Of a stretch of 64,000 nt of DNA, positions 29,820 to 39,490 are shown one piece after another. Under the pieces are notes generated by a model. It was given only the letters and a program-made list of their open reading frames with translations, was not told where the DNA came from and searched no databases. Source of the stretch: Gammaproteobacteria bacterium. Its GTDB lineage: Bacteria; Pseudomonadota; Gammaproteobacteria; Steroidobacterales; Steroidobacteraceae. The stretch spans positions 44,277 through 108,276 of the forward strand of contig JANYAD010000172.1 in assembly GCA_025355165.1 (NCBI GenBank), read 5' to 3'. The position numbers and the translations under genes are program-made. Position 1 is the first letter of the stretch, and every line of letters begins with the position of its first letter.

Positions 29820-30550
29820 AGCACCGTCCACTCAGGGTTGGGGAGTTCACTGAAAACTTCTTGAAGCGCGAAGCCCCACATCTCGTGGATCATCTGGAAA
29901 TATTTGTTGTCGTTGTCAATGCTGAGGTGGGCGGTCACCTTGAGCTCGTCGCGTTTGATGATGGCGAGGTCCAAGGGCGGCCCCACGGAAAGGTTGGAGC
30001 GCATGGTGGAATCCATCGACACCAGCGCGCACTTTGCGGCCTGGGCGAGACTTGAGCTGCGGGTGATGACCCTATCAATAATGGGCTTGCCGTATTTGGA
30101 TTCGCCGATCTGAAAATACGGCGTTTCGATCGAGGCTTCGATGAAGTTTCCGGCCGAATAGATGTGAAACAGTCGCGGCTCTTCGCCCTTGATCTGGCCG
30201 GCTAGTATGAAGGTGCCGTTGAAATCGTAGCCGTGCTCCTTCAAGTCCAGCGCATCGCGCTGATAAATCGAGCGCAGCCCATCGCCCACCACGCGCGCGG
30301 CATTGAACAGGTTGCTCGCGGACATGAGGGGGGTCGGCTCGCCCGGCTCCTCGGGCGTTTCCAGCAAATTCACCACCGCTTGGGTAATGCCTAAGTTACC
30401 GGCCGACATGAGCACCAGCGCGCGCTCGCCCGGGTTATGAAAGGTCTTCATCTTGCGAAATGTATTGATCTGATCGACGCCGGCATTGGTTCGCGAGTCG
30501 GACAACATCACGAGACCGGTGTCGACCAGTAGGCCGACGCAGTAAGTCAT
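29816..30550 (-). CDS. Anbu-type proteasome-related peptidase
   Basis: MTYCVGLLVDTGLVMLSDSRTNAGVDQINTFRKMKTF, with Thr2 at the N-terminus; Ntn-hydrolase proteasome-like fold and Anbu gene neighbourhood. Confidence 0.85.
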   Translation of the reverse strand: MTYCVGLLVDTGLVMLSDSRTNAGVDQINTFRKMKTFHNPGERALVLMSAGNLGITQAVVNLLETPEEPGEPTPLMSASNLFNAARVVGDGLRSIYQRDALDLKEHGYDFNGTFILAGQIKGEEPRLFHIYSAGNFIEASIETPYFQIGESKYGKPIIDRVITRSSSLAQAAKCALVSMDSTMRSNLSVGPPLDLAIIKRDELKVTAHLSIDNDNKYFQMIHEMWGFALQEVFSELPNPEWTVL

Positions 30551-30564
30551 ATGGGAATTCTACA

Positions 30565-31368
30565 TCACTGCTGCTGGGCCGATTCGGCCACCAGCACGTT
30601 GGCTTCCATCTTCTCGCCGCCGCCACCGTTGCGCATGCCGCGCACCGGCGCCGCATCCAGATAATCGCGGCCCACGGCAAGCCGGCAATACGTTCTGACC
30701 GCGGGGCGCTTGTGCGTCACATCCATGCTCTGCCAGCCGATTTCCGCGCCCAGCCACACATCCGCCCAGGCGTGGCTCGCCGCATCGCTGGCATCCCCGG
30801 TATAAATGTAGCCGCTGACATAGCGGGCGGGCATGCCGGAGGCGCGTGCGGCGGCGATGAACACGTGGGCATGATCCTGGCAGACCCCTTCGCCGCTCTT
30901 GAAGGCGTTCGCGGCGGTATCCTGCACATCGCTGGTGCCCGATTTGTAGCGCACCGCATCGCAGACCGCCTCGGCTAGAGCTTGGGCGCGGGCGCGCGGA
31001 TCGATGACGTTGCAGAGCACCGATTGAGCGAAGGTGCGAATGGCATCGTTGGGCGTCGTCAGCTGCGTCGGAGCGAGATACGCCAAGGGCGACAAAGGCC
31101 CGTCGTCATGGCGCGATTCCTGGTCGGAGGTTTCAACCACGCCGTGCACCAGGATGCGGATTTCCCGGTGCGGCTCCTCGATGGTGAGCAGATGCGAAAT
31201 ATTGCCATAGGCATCGATTTGTTCGAGGCGCCGCCCGGGCGAGGCGATGTTCCACGAGAGCGAGCGCTGGCTCTGGTCGCGGCGCGGCGTCAGGTGCAGG
31301 CTTTGCACGCTGTATTTGACGGTGCGCTCGTAGCGATAGCGGGTCTCGTGCCTGATGTGCATCTGCAT
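30565..31368 (-). CDS. Transglutaminase-like cysteine protease family protein
   Basis: N-terminal RHETRYRYERTVKYSVQSLHLTPR; catalytic EGVCQDHAHVFIAAARASGMPARYVSGYI, ASHAWADVWLG, MDVTH. Confidence 0.9.
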   Translation of the reverse strand: MQMHIRHETRYRYERTVKYSVQSLHLTPRRDQSQRSLSWNIASPGRRLEQIDAYGNISHLLTIEEPHREIRILVHGVVETSDQESRHDDGPLSPLAYLAPTQLTTPNDAIRTFAQSVLCNVIDPRARAQALAEAVCDAVRYKSGTSDVQDTAANAFKSGEGVCQDHAHVFIAAARASGMPARYVSGYIYTGDASDAASHAWADVWLGAEIGWQSMDVTHKRPAVRTYCRLAVGRDYLDAAPVRGMRNGGGGEKMEANVLVAESAQQQ

Positions 31369-31370
31369 AT

Positions 31371-32321
31371 TTACGCCTCCGCCGGGGGAACCAAGAAATC
31401 CGATGCGATGCGATGTCCCAGGTCATCGAGTTTCGCCAAGAATTGCTCCAAGAACTGCGGCAACCCGCCTGCGTTGAGTTCCTCCATGCGCGCGAAATGC
31501 AGCATGGCATGCATTTCACCGGCGCGCCGCTCGGTTTCCGCCGATTGCTCATTGGCCACCGCTTTTAGGTTGATATACACCTCTTTGCAGCAGCGCAGCA
31601 GGGAGCGGGGCATGTCGTCGCGCAAGATCAACAGCTGTGCCACGCGGGACGGGGTGATGACATCCCGATACACGCGTCTATACACCTCGAAAGCCGACAG
31701 GGCGCGCAGCAGCACGCTCCATTGGAAAGGATCCGGCACCACCCCGGCATCGGCGCCGGGCACCAAGTCGCCCTGGTGGGCGGTCAGAATGCGGGCGGTG
31801 CTGTCGGCACGCTCGAGAAATGTGCCGATGCGCGTGAAGTGAAACGCTTCATCGCGCATCATGGTGCCGATGGTCACGCCGCGCGTCAGGTGCGAGCGCT
31901 CCTTGACCCACTCGACGAACTGACCAATGTCGATTTGCGCGGCGGAGCGGCGCACGATTTGCGAGCGCGCATCCAGCCAGGTGGAGTTCAAGGTCTCCCA
32001 CAGTTCCGAGGTCAAGGAGCCGCGCACGGCGCGGGCGTTCTCGCGCGCGCAGCGCAGGCAGCTGTAGATGCTGCCGGTGAAGTCTCGATCCAAGGTGATG
32101 AATTCGAATACGGCGCGCGGTTCGATGCTCGAATGCTTCTGCTTGTATGCCTCATCCATGTGCAGGGCTTTCATGGTCTCACCGAGCGAGTCGGCGAGCG
32201 TTTGGGGGGTGTGCGGCAGCAAGGACATCCGATAGTGCGCATCGACCAGCCGTGCGACGCTTTCGGCCCGCTCGATGTAGCGCGACATCCAATACATATG
32301 ATCGGCGGTGCGGCTCAACAT
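31371..32321 (-). CDS. Alpha-E domain protein
   Basis: MLSRTADHMYWMSRYIERAESVARLVDAHYRM is the hallmark alpha-E N-terminus; starts at 32321, immediately after the ATP-grasp gene. Confidence 0.9.
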   Translation of the reverse strand: MLSRTADHMYWMSRYIERAESVARLVDAHYRMSLLPHTPQTLADSLGETMKALHMDEAYKQKHSSIEPRAVFEFITLDRDFTGSIYSCLRCARENARAVRGSLTSELWETLNSTWLDARSQIVRRSAAQIDIGQFVEWVKERSHLTRGVTIGTMMRDEAFHFTRIGTFLERADSTARILTAHQGDLVPGADAGVVPDPFQWSVLLRALSAFEVYRRVYRDVITPSRVAQLLILRDDMPRSLLRCCKEVYINLKAVANEQSAETERRAGEMHAMLHFARMEELNAGGLPQFLEQFLAKLDDLGHRIASDFLVPPAEA

Positions 32322-32322
32322 T

Positions 32323-33738
32323 TTAACTTTCCAGGACCCAGGTGTCCTTGGTGCCGCCGCCTTGTGAAGAATTGACCACCAGGGACCCCTCGCGCAACGC
32401 CACGCGGGTGAGTCCGCCGGGGACGATGGTGACTTCGCGGCCCGACAGGACGAAGGGACGCAGGTCGATGTGCCGCGGCGCCAAGCCCGCTTCGACGAAG
32501 GTGGGGCAGGTGGACAGGGCGAGGGTGGGCTGCGCGATGTAGCGCTCGGGCGTGGCGATGATCTGCCGGCGGAAATTCTCGATTTCATCCAGGGTGGAGG
32601 CAGGTCCGATGAGCATGCCGTAGCCGCCGGCGCCGTGCACTTCCTTGACCACCAATTCAGGTAAATGCGCGAGCACGTACTCCCGATCCACGGGATTGCG
32701 CAGCACCCAGGTATGTACATTGCCGATGATGGGTGCCTGGCCCAAATAGAACCGGATCATCTCGGGGACGTAGGGATAAATCGACTTGTCGTCGGCCACC
32801 CCGGTGCCGATGGCGTTGGCAATGGTGATGTGCCCGGCGCGATACGCCGTCATCAGCCCCGGGACCCCGAGCATGGAATCGGGCCTGAATACCAACGGAT
32901 CCATGAAATCATCATCGATGCGCCGATACATGACGTCCACCCGCTGTGGGCCCTGGGTGGTGCGCATGAACACCGCCTCGTCGCGCACGAACAGATCCTG
33001 GCCCTCCACCAGTTCGATGCCCATTTGCTGCGCCAGAAAGGCATGCTCGAAATAGGCGCTGTTGTGAGCGCCCGCGGTCAGCAGCACCACGGTGGGGTCG
33101 GCGACGCCGATGGGCGCGACGCTGCGCAGGTTATCGAGCAGCACGTCCGGATAATGATCGACTGGCGCCACGCGGTTCGCGGAAAAGAGCTCCGGAAACA
33201 GCCGCATCATCATCTTGCGGTTCTCCAGCATGTAGGACACGCCGGAGGGCACACGCAGATTGTCTTCCAGCACTTTGAACTCGCCCGTGTCATCGCGCAC
33301 GATGTCGATACCGGCGATATGCGCATAGATGCCTCCGGGGACATCCACCCCCTGCATCTCCGGACGGTATTGCGAGTTACACAGCACTTGCTCCGCTGGG
33401 ATGACGCCGGCCTTCAAAATCTGCTGGTCATGGTAAATATCGCTAATGAAGGCGTTTAGCGCCCGGACCCGCTGCTTGAGGCCCGCTTCGAGCCGGATCC
33501 ACTCCTCGTGCGGCAACACCCGCGGCACGATGTCGAATGGAATCAGGCGTTCCGCGCCTTCGTCCTGGCCGTAAACCGCGAAGGTGATGCCGACGCGGTG
33601 GAACAGGGCATCGGCTTCGGCGCGCTTTTGCGCCAGGCGATCGCCGACCTGACCTTCCAGCCAGCGCGAATAGCCGAGGTAGTGCGCCCGGCCGGCATTG
33701 CCCTTCAAATACATCTCGTCGTAAGGCGTTTTGAGCAA
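32323..33738 (-). CDS. Circularly permuted ATP-grasp type 2 protein
   Basis: PYDEMYL, ERLIPFDIVPRVLPHEEW, GIDIVRDDTGEFKVLEDNLRVPSGVSYMLENR, VVKEVHGAGGYGMLIGP, LRPFVLSG. Confidence 0.92.
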   Translation of the reverse strand: MLKTPYDEMYLKGNAGRAHYLGYSRWLEGQVGDRLAQKRAEADALFHRVGITFAVYGQDEGAERLIPFDIVPRVLPHEEWIRLEAGLKQRVRALNAFISDIYHDQQILKAGVIPAEQVLCNSQYRPEMQGVDVPGGIYAHIAGIDIVRDDTGEFKVLEDNLRVPSGVSYMLENRKMMMRLFPELFSANRVAPVDHYPDVLLDNLRSVAPIGVADPTVVLLTAGAHNSAYFEHAFLAQQMGIELVEGQDLFVRDEAVFMRTTQGPQRVDVMYRRIDDDFMDPLVFRPDSMLGVPGLMTAYRAGHITIANAIGTGVADDKSIYPYVPEMIRFYLGQAPIIGNVHTWVLRNPVDREYVLAHLPELVVKEVHGAGGYGMLIGPASTLDEIENFRRQIIATPERYIAQPTLALSTCPTFVEAGLAPRHIDLRPFVLSGREVTIVPGGLTRVALREGSLVVNSSQGGGTKDTWVLES

Positions 33739-33824
33739 GAAGTCCTCAGCTTTATCCCGCAGGTTGCAACGCCTCGATCATGTAATAAGCCGCCTCACGC
33801 CGCAATGCCGCGGCGGCTCAAGGC

Positions 33825-34970
33825 TTAAAGTTTCGAGGTCGCGTGCGACCCCAAGTGCTGGGCCAGTGCGACAGCCACGGCCACGCGAGGGTCGCCATCG
33901 AACCGCACCGCGAAGTCGGATAACAAGGTCCGTGCCACCCGTGGCATACCGCCGCCGCGCGCGGCCAACTGCGCTATGGTCAAGGTATCGGCGGCCGATT
34001 TGGGGCGAAAAGCCGGGTCCGCACTTAAGCGCCGGCTCACCACGTCGAGCGCTTCGCCGGTGCGCTTGAGGCCCAAAAGCCGTGCCACGCGCTCTTCGGT
34101 GAGGCGGGTGATATAACGCGGGTCGTCCCAGTTCGCGGTTCGCTCGCACAGCCAGGCGTAGTCCTCAGGCTGATCGTCCCTGGATTTGAGCCAGTCGGAC
34201 ATGAGCTGCCAGCTACGGATATGGTTGTTCGAGCGCATCGAACCGTATGCTTCCAAAACCATCGCCTCGTGTTCCCGCCGCTGCTCATTGGACATTCGGT
34301 CGGCGGTACGTTCTGGGGAGGCCCAGGTTACGACGTCCAGCGCGTCGCGCCGCTCATAGATGGCGCCTCCTAAGAAGCTGAACACCGACAGCACGGCGAA
34401 CATCCATAAGGCCAAATCGATGGGCAGCCACAGGCCGAGAATCGACAAAAGGTCGAGCGCCACCCCGTAGCCAACGATCACAAGGAGCACTGCCAAGTAC
34501 AAAAGACCTAGTCCCCGCACCAGATGGAACCACGCAATGGGATTCATCGCCTTCAAAATGTGGCTGTCCAAGCCCAACACTGCTACCGAGGCCGGCAGGA
34601 AGAACACGCAGGTCAGGGCGAGCGCTAAAGCGGCGGGAAAGCCCAGATATGCCCACGTGAGTTTCACTGTGAAGAAAATCAGGCCTAGAATTACCACTTG
34701 CGCCAGGGGACGCATCTCGCTGAGAGGATTGACCATCTGGATGTCGAGCGTAGGAGGCTCATCGAAGCCGCGCACGGTGTGGTCAAATAGGATGTAGGCG
34801 TATTTAAAGAACCAGGAGAGCACGACCGCCGCCAGTGGGATTCCGAGAAGGCCAGCCTTGGATGCGATGAAGAGCAGGAAGGCGAAAACGATGACCACAC
34901 CCGCCGCTCCGCCGCGCGCGGGACGGGCAAGGTGGTGGATTAATTTTGAATGGGTGGTATGAGTGCGCAC
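33825..34970 (-). CDS. Multi-pass membrane protein with cytosolic helical-repeat-like tail (DUF4013-like)
   Basis: Five or so hydrophobic segments in the first 220 aa followed by a soluble domain; uninterrupted 381 aa ORF. Confidence 0.6.
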   Translation of the reverse strand: MRTHTTHSKLIHHLARPARGGAAGVVIVFAFLLFIASKAGLLGIPLAAVVLSWFFKYAYILFDHTVRGFDEPPTLDIQMVNPLSEMRPLAQVVILGLIFFTVKLTWAYLGFPAALALALTCVFFLPASVAVLGLDSHILKAMNPIAWFHLVRGLGLLYLAVLLVIVGYGVALDLLSILGLWLPIDLALWMFAVLSVFSFLGGAIYERRDALDVVTWASPERTADRMSNEQRREHEAMVLEAYGSMRSNNHIRSWQLMSDWLKSRDDQPEDYAWLCERTANWDDPRYITRLTEERVARLLGLKRTGEALDVVSRRLSADPAFRPKSAADTLTIAQLAARGGGMPRVARTLLSDFAVRFDGDPRVAVAVALAQHLGSHATSKL

Positions 34971-35243
34971 AGCAAAGTATCATTAAGATACTAGCCTCAG
35001 ATTGGAATAGTACCTTGGCGATAAAACCTCCTCATCCCGTGGCCGGATGGGCAACTCCCGCTTATTTTTTAGTTGTGGTTAGTGCCTGACTTCGCGCCTC
35101 ATTAGATCCGCTTTCAAAATCGAAGGGAAAAGTGCGAAAGACATGCGTAGAGTTGTGGCCGAGGGATCGCGTGGTATCGTTTTCATCTATTTTGAAGAGC
35201 GCCAACACAGGTCCTGCATAGATTACGTTTGCACTGAAACTTG

Positions 35244-36893
35244 CTAACTGCGGGAACCCGAACGGTAAGTGGAAATATCATTTTGGGTTATTGCGGAAAT
35301 CGAGATAGCTTTGGATGGAACGCGATCGGTAGGCGAAGGGCGTACCCCGTGAACATACGGTTTAACTAGGCGTTTAGACACGAAATGGTACAAAGGGATG
35401 ATAGGATAATCATTGAGCATCAAACGCTCTGCTGATTCCAGAATACTTCGGCGAATTGAGGCATCAGCCGTTACGCTTGCCTGGTCAATCAGCTTGTCGA
35501 AGTCCGAATTCGAGTATCTTTCGTCATTGTTATTTGATCGGCTACTCAGTATTTCTAGAAAATTGTTCGCGTCGTTGAAGTCTGCAACCCATGCAAGTCT
35601 CGCCACATCCCACCGAGCCCTATCATGCCGAGAAATCAGAAACGATCTATACTCTTCCTCGACTAATTCACAATCGATACCGAGTTCTTCCTTCCACATT
35701 GCTGCAATCATAATAGCCGTGCGCTTGATCACGGCGTTCGAATTGAAAAGAACTCGCAAGTGGAGTGGGGTTTTGTTGGAGAAGCCCGCAGCCGTGTACA
35801 GTTGCCGCGCCTGCTGAAGACGTTCTTGATCAGGCAAATTTTTCCAAGCGTAGGATTGTTGCTGGTAGTTCCAAAGACCTGGAGGTATGAAACCGTATGC
35901 TGGGGGTTGTCCGAACCCGAAGCTGTCAACTAAACGATGGCGGTCAATGGCCATCGACAATGCCTGGCGCAATTTGACTTGACTCCCCAGTGGTTGCGAA
36001 GCCAGGTTCAGGCCATAGTAAGCCGTGGCGAGGAAAGGAGCGATCATCAGTTCTTTGGCCCTGGCCTCTCCAAGCGACGGGATCGCGGAGGCCGGAACTA
36101 CATCTGTCATATCGAGCTCACCCGCTCGATACTGCGCGTATTGCGTGTTTTCATCGCTTGCAAATTGAAACTCTACTCTGGGAATATGAACATTTGGTCG
36201 GTCCCAGTATTTGGGGTTTTGCGTAAGCTCGATCGAGCTCCCGGTCTGCCACCGCGTCAATACGTAAGCTCCGTTTGAAACCCATGCGGCTGGATCATGA
36301 GTTCGCGCTGTCGATTCTGAATATATGGGGAATGCAACGGGGTGACTCAGGACCTCAGGCAGATAAGGAGTTGGTAAATCGAGGTCGACGACTAACGTAT
36401 CGTCCGAGGGTGCGGACACACCAAGCGTTAGCGGCGAAGCTCGACCGGCCAGTATTTCCGGTACTCCGTGAATCGCTCTTAGATCGTCCGCAACGGGCGA
36501 TCCTTGCTTTGGATCGACTACGCGCCGCCACGCGGCAACGAAATCTTGAGCTCGAACGGGGTACCCGTTTGACCATCGAGCGGTAGTTCGCAAGTGAAAC
36601 GTATACCGAAGCCCGCCCGGTTCAATGGTCCACGATGAGGCCACGGCCGGCACGACCGTTCCTTCGCTTGTTTCCGCAGTCAGGCCTTCGTATACATCTT
36701 GCAAGACCTGTGCCGAAAAATTATCGCCAGAACTAGCCGGATCTAAAGTCGAGGGTTCGCCGCTCAAGCCACGATGCAACACCGGACTTCTCTCTGAAGC
36801 TGCCTGATGGCGGCCACAACCGCAGACGGCCACGGAAATTGCAAACACCATTCCTAGATTCAAGGCCCGAATCATCAAAGATAGCAATTTCAT
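35244..36893 (-). CDS. Peptide ABC transporter substrate-binding lipoprotein (SBP family 5, OppA-like)
   Basis: Lipobox-like AVCGCG; LHRGLSGEPSTLDPASSGDNFSAQVLQDVYEGL; YTFHLRTTARWSNGYPVRAQDFVAAWRRVVDP. Confidence 0.9.
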   Translation of the reverse strand: MKLLSLMIRALNLGMVFAISVAVCGCGRHQAASERSPVLHRGLSGEPSTLDPASSGDNFSAQVLQDVYEGLTAETSEGTVVPAVASSWTIEPGGLRYTFHLRTTARWSNGYPVRAQDFVAAWRRVVDPKQGSPVADDLRAIHGVPEILAGRASPLTLGVSAPSDDTLVVDLDLPTPYLPEVLSHPVAFPIYSESTARTHDPAAWVSNGAYVLTRWQTGSSIELTQNPKYWDRPNVHIPRVEFQFASDENTQYAQYRAGELDMTDVVPASAIPSLGEARAKELMIAPFLATAYYGLNLASQPLGSQVKLRQALSMAIDRHRLVDSFGFGQPPAYGFIPPGLWNYQQQSYAWKNLPDQERLQQARQLYTAAGFSNKTPLHLRVLFNSNAVIKRTAIMIAAMWKEELGIDCELVEEEYRSFLISRHDRARWDVARLAWVADFNDANNFLEILSSRSNNNDERYSNSDFDKLIDQASVTADASIRRSILESAERLMLNDYPIIPLYHFVSKRLVKPYVHGVRPSPTDRVPSKAISISAITQNDISTYRSGSRS

Positions 36894-37149
36894 AGGTCCG
36901 TCGGATCCGGGGGTTATTGGGACGGCGACACTTAACTCGCACTTTGGATCACCAAACCGCGGTTTTTTGCAAAAGCCAGTTCGGCCCTGACTTCTGTAGC
37001 GAGCCGATAGAGCAGAGCCGCAATTTACAGTATCTGGGTTTCATATCGGTCCCTTACGGGAAATCCCCTAAGGCGGCAAGCCTTGGCTAAGGCGGTAACC
37101 TCAAAAATGTGATGCCCGACAACAAATTACTTGTAATATGTGAAGCTGC

Positions 37150-38061
37150 ATGGTGGAATCTGTCAAAGACACTTTAGTAGCAGCGCTTAGGTATTTATTG
37201 AAGCCGCTGGTGCGTTTAGCCATCAGAAGCTCCGTAAATCACGAAGACTTTAGCGGCGCTCTAAAGAAAGCTTATGTGGACGTAGCCACCCGCCAAATGA
37301 GGCTTTCTGGGATGAAGGTGACTGAAGAGGGAGTTTCGCTAATCTCTGGCATTCCGGTGCAAGAGGTGGGCGTCCTAATGCAAACGGGCGATGACGCGGC
37401 GTTTGAGATCGCGACTCGGCAAGTTTCCCCTATCGCAATTGTCTTGGGTGCTTGGCATACCGATCAAAAGTATACCGGTCCGTATGGAGTCCTCCGAGAT
37501 CTACAGCTGTCGCGCGCAAAAGTCCGCGAACGTAAATCACATAATCTATTGGCCGATCGTGATGCTTCCTCAGAAACATTTACAGAATTAGTCCAGACCT
37601 ATTGTCCTGGGATCAATCCTCAGGCGCTGCTGGATGAACTGCTGCGGATAGGAGCCGTAGCCGATGTTGGCAACGGTTTCTATCGCGCACAAATGCGCTC
37701 CTATGTCCCCAACACAATGAGCGCGGATGACATTCTTTACCTCGCACGAGTTGTTCACAACCTTTGCGAGACCCTCGAATTTAATTATCGACAGAGGACC
37801 CAAGGCCTTAAAGGTCTTATCGAAAGAAGCATCTTCACGCAATACGGAATTCCTAAGAAACAACTAGTGGCGTTCGATAAATTTATTCGCGAGAAAGGCC
37901 AAGTGTTTTCGGACGACATCGACAATTGGTATACATCGCACGATGTTGAAGGTGTCGAGGATGGTACGCAAATCGGCGTCAGCTTTTATCATTACGTCGT
38001 AAATGTGGACGACGAGATTGCATTGGCGAAGCAATTACCAAAAAAAAATGTAACGAATTAG
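37150..38061 (+). CDS. DUF6502-like protein
   Basis: LVAALRYLLKPLVRLAIRSSVNHEDFSGALKKAYVDVATRQM; TEEGVSLISGIPVQEVGVLM; PQALLDELLRIGAV; IGVSFYHYVVN. Same domain layout as 39491-40417. Confidence 0.7.
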   Translation: MVESVKDTLVAALRYLLKPLVRLAIRSSVNHEDFSGALKKAYVDVATRQMRLSGMKVTEEGVSLISGIPVQEVGVLMQTGDDAAFEIATRQVSPIAIVLGAWHTDQKYTGPYGVLRDLQLSRAKVRERKSHNLLADRDASSETFTELVQTYCPGINPQALLDELLRIGAVADVGNGFYRAQMRSYVPNTMSADDILYLARVVHNLCETLEFNYRQRTQGLKGLIERSIFTQYGIPKKQLVAFDKFIREKGQVFSDDIDNWYTSHDVEGVEDGTQIGVSFYHYVVNVDDEIALAKQLPKKNVTN

Positions 38062-38097
38062 AACTTAAATTGGGACAGGGATAAGGAAGGGAAAACC

Positions 38098-38541
38098 ATG
38101 AAACACACGATAACATCGCACGCTCGAACCGGAGCCGTCTTTGCGTTCGCCACGGTATGCGTGGCTTTTGCTACGCCGAGCGTCGCGTTACAACAGGGTA
38201 GCAGTCGCTTTATTACCCCTTTCCTTCAGCAAGGCAGCAGTGGAATCGTGACCCCGAACCTTCAGCAAGGCAGCAGCATCAAGTTGCAGCAAGGCAGCAG
38301 CGGCTTGGTTACCCCCTCGCTTCAGCAAGGCAGCAGCCTAATGCAGACACTCTTGCAGCAAGGCTCCAGCTTGATGCATGTTTTTCTGCAACAAGGATCA
38401 AGCAAGTTCTCTGCGCCCGCTTTGCAGCAGGGGTCAAGCAGAGCCAATGGAGTAGCGGGGTCTTCTGCATCCACGAAGCAAAAAGATGTATGCGAGATGC
38501 ACCAGAATGGTGGGATGTTCGGCCTACAAGAAACGTGTTAA
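38098..38541 (+). CDS. Exported tandem-repeat protein, eight LQQGSS units, Cys-containing C-terminus
   Basis: ATG after AAGGAAGGG; signal peptide ending TPSVA; repeats begin at 38188, 38224, 38260, 38284, 38320, 38353, 38386, 38422; C-terminus KDVCEMHQNGGMFGLQETC. Confidence 0.8.
   Translation: MKHTITSHARTGAVFAFATVCVAFATPSVALQQGSSRFITPFLQQGSSGIVTPNLQQGSSIKLQQGSSGLVTPSLQQGSSLMQTLLQQGSSLMHVFLQQGSSKFSAPALQQGSSRANGVAGSSASTKQKDVCEMHQNGGMFGLQETC
38188..38439 (+). repeat. In-frame tandem repeat array encoding LQQGSS-N(2-6)
   Basis: Eight 18-nt units with spacings 36, 36, 24, 36, 33, 33, 36 nt. Units differ at synonymous positions (caacagggtagcagt, cagcaaggcagcagc, caacaaggatcaagc, cagcaggggtcaagc). 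Confidence 0.95.
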
Positions 38542-38574
38542 GAAGCCGTAATAGGACAGGTTTTCTCGTTAAGA

Positions 38575-38604
38575 GGCCTGCGATTTGCAGGCCCTTTTCT
38601 TTTT
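38575..38604 (+). terminator. Rho-independent terminator downstream of repeat gene
   Basis: GGCCTGC-GATTT-GCAGGCC followed by CTTTTCTTTTT. Confidence 0.85.
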
Positions 38605-38694
38605 GCATGACCCGCTTCGAAACATTGTGACCGCGTAGTTACGATGAGTGAGGATGTATGCGCTGAGCTTGCAGCGAAATGCTACGTCTAGCGA

Positions 38695-39453
38695 TCATTT
38701 TTTCTTTGTATCTTGTGTTTTGCGGACCTTCGCCAGCCGGGTCCATGCGAAAATGTGAACGCTCATTTCACCAGATCCCTTATTTCGCGTTCGTCTTCGG
38801 CGAAGCGCCTCTAGATCGCCATTTACTGCGTCGATATATGCGGATCCTCGTTTTTTGATGTCTCGAAGGACCGGGGCAATAGTTGTCAGGTTGACTTCAG
38901 GAACATGACAGTTTCTTTCGAGAAGAAGTACTGCTTCGGTGTGGTGTCGAGACGAATTCCTACTCAGCGTATCCAGGTATCTTTCCATTACAAGCGCAGC
39001 GCGCGGCACCGCGAAATCAGGTAAGACGAATTCACGTCTCAGTGGTATAAAATCGCCGCGGTCATTCATGCCTATGCTCGGAGAGCGACGCATGAGCTGT
39101 ATCGCGACCGCCCGGGAAACTGAAACTCTAGACGTACGTACTAGGCTAAGCACTGATCTAGCGCTAGGCCCAGCAGTGAGCGGAATTGGCTGACAGTCCC
39201 TGTCTAAAAATTTTGGGGACGAAAACCAAGTAGACATCACCATGCCCATTTCTTCGTAAGTGCGCGCAAGGTTTCGATACTTTTGAATGTTGTATCGGGG
39301 TGCTCTGGCATCATAGTTTTGACGGATGCAATCAAAGATTTGTTGCTTCGAAATATTATTGGTTCGCAGAAATGAAATTGTGGCAGCGATGAGCGCACTG
39401 GCTCCTTGCCTTTTGACTGCATCAGTGTACGAAGACGGTGAGCTTCCTCTCAT
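38695..39453 (-). CDS. DUF6502-like protein (divergent variant)
   Basis: ORF trimmed to ATG 39453 to avoid a long overlap. GASALIAATISFLRTNNISKQQIFDCI; MVMSTWFSSPKFLDRDCQPIPL; RREFVLPDFAVPRAALVMERYLDTLSRN; MSVHIFAWT. Confidence 0.55.
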   Translation of the reverse strand: MRGSSPSSYTDAVKRQGASALIAATISFLRTNNISKQQIFDCIRQNYDARAPRYNIQKYRNLARTYEEMGMVMSTWFSSPKFLDRDCQPIPLTAGPSARSVLSLVRTSRVSVSRAVAIQLMRRSPSIGMNDRGDFIPLRREFVLPDFAVPRAALVMERYLDTLSRNSSRHHTEAVLLLERNCHVPEVNLTTIAPVLRDIKKRGSAYIDAVNGDLEALRRRRTRNKGSGEMSVHIFAWTRLAKVRKTQDTKKK

Positions 39454-39490
39454 AGCAGACTCTCCCGTGTCGAAAATCGACACTCTGTGG

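Noticed and set aside
32665-33459. 264 aa plus-strand ORF opposite ATP-grasp
   Set aside because: Antisense to a confidently identified gene; composition typical of complement translation.
37040-37120. Possible riboswitch-like repeat CTAAGGCGG x2 upstream of the DUF6502-like gene
   Set aside because: Two direct copies and a 7-bp hairpin are present, but no match to a known riboswitch consensus could be made by eye.
38188-38439. CRISPR-like regular repeats
   Set aside because: Units are 18 nt, in frame, vary synonymously and have short codon-multiple spacers inside an ORF; this is a protein repeat, not a CRISPR array.
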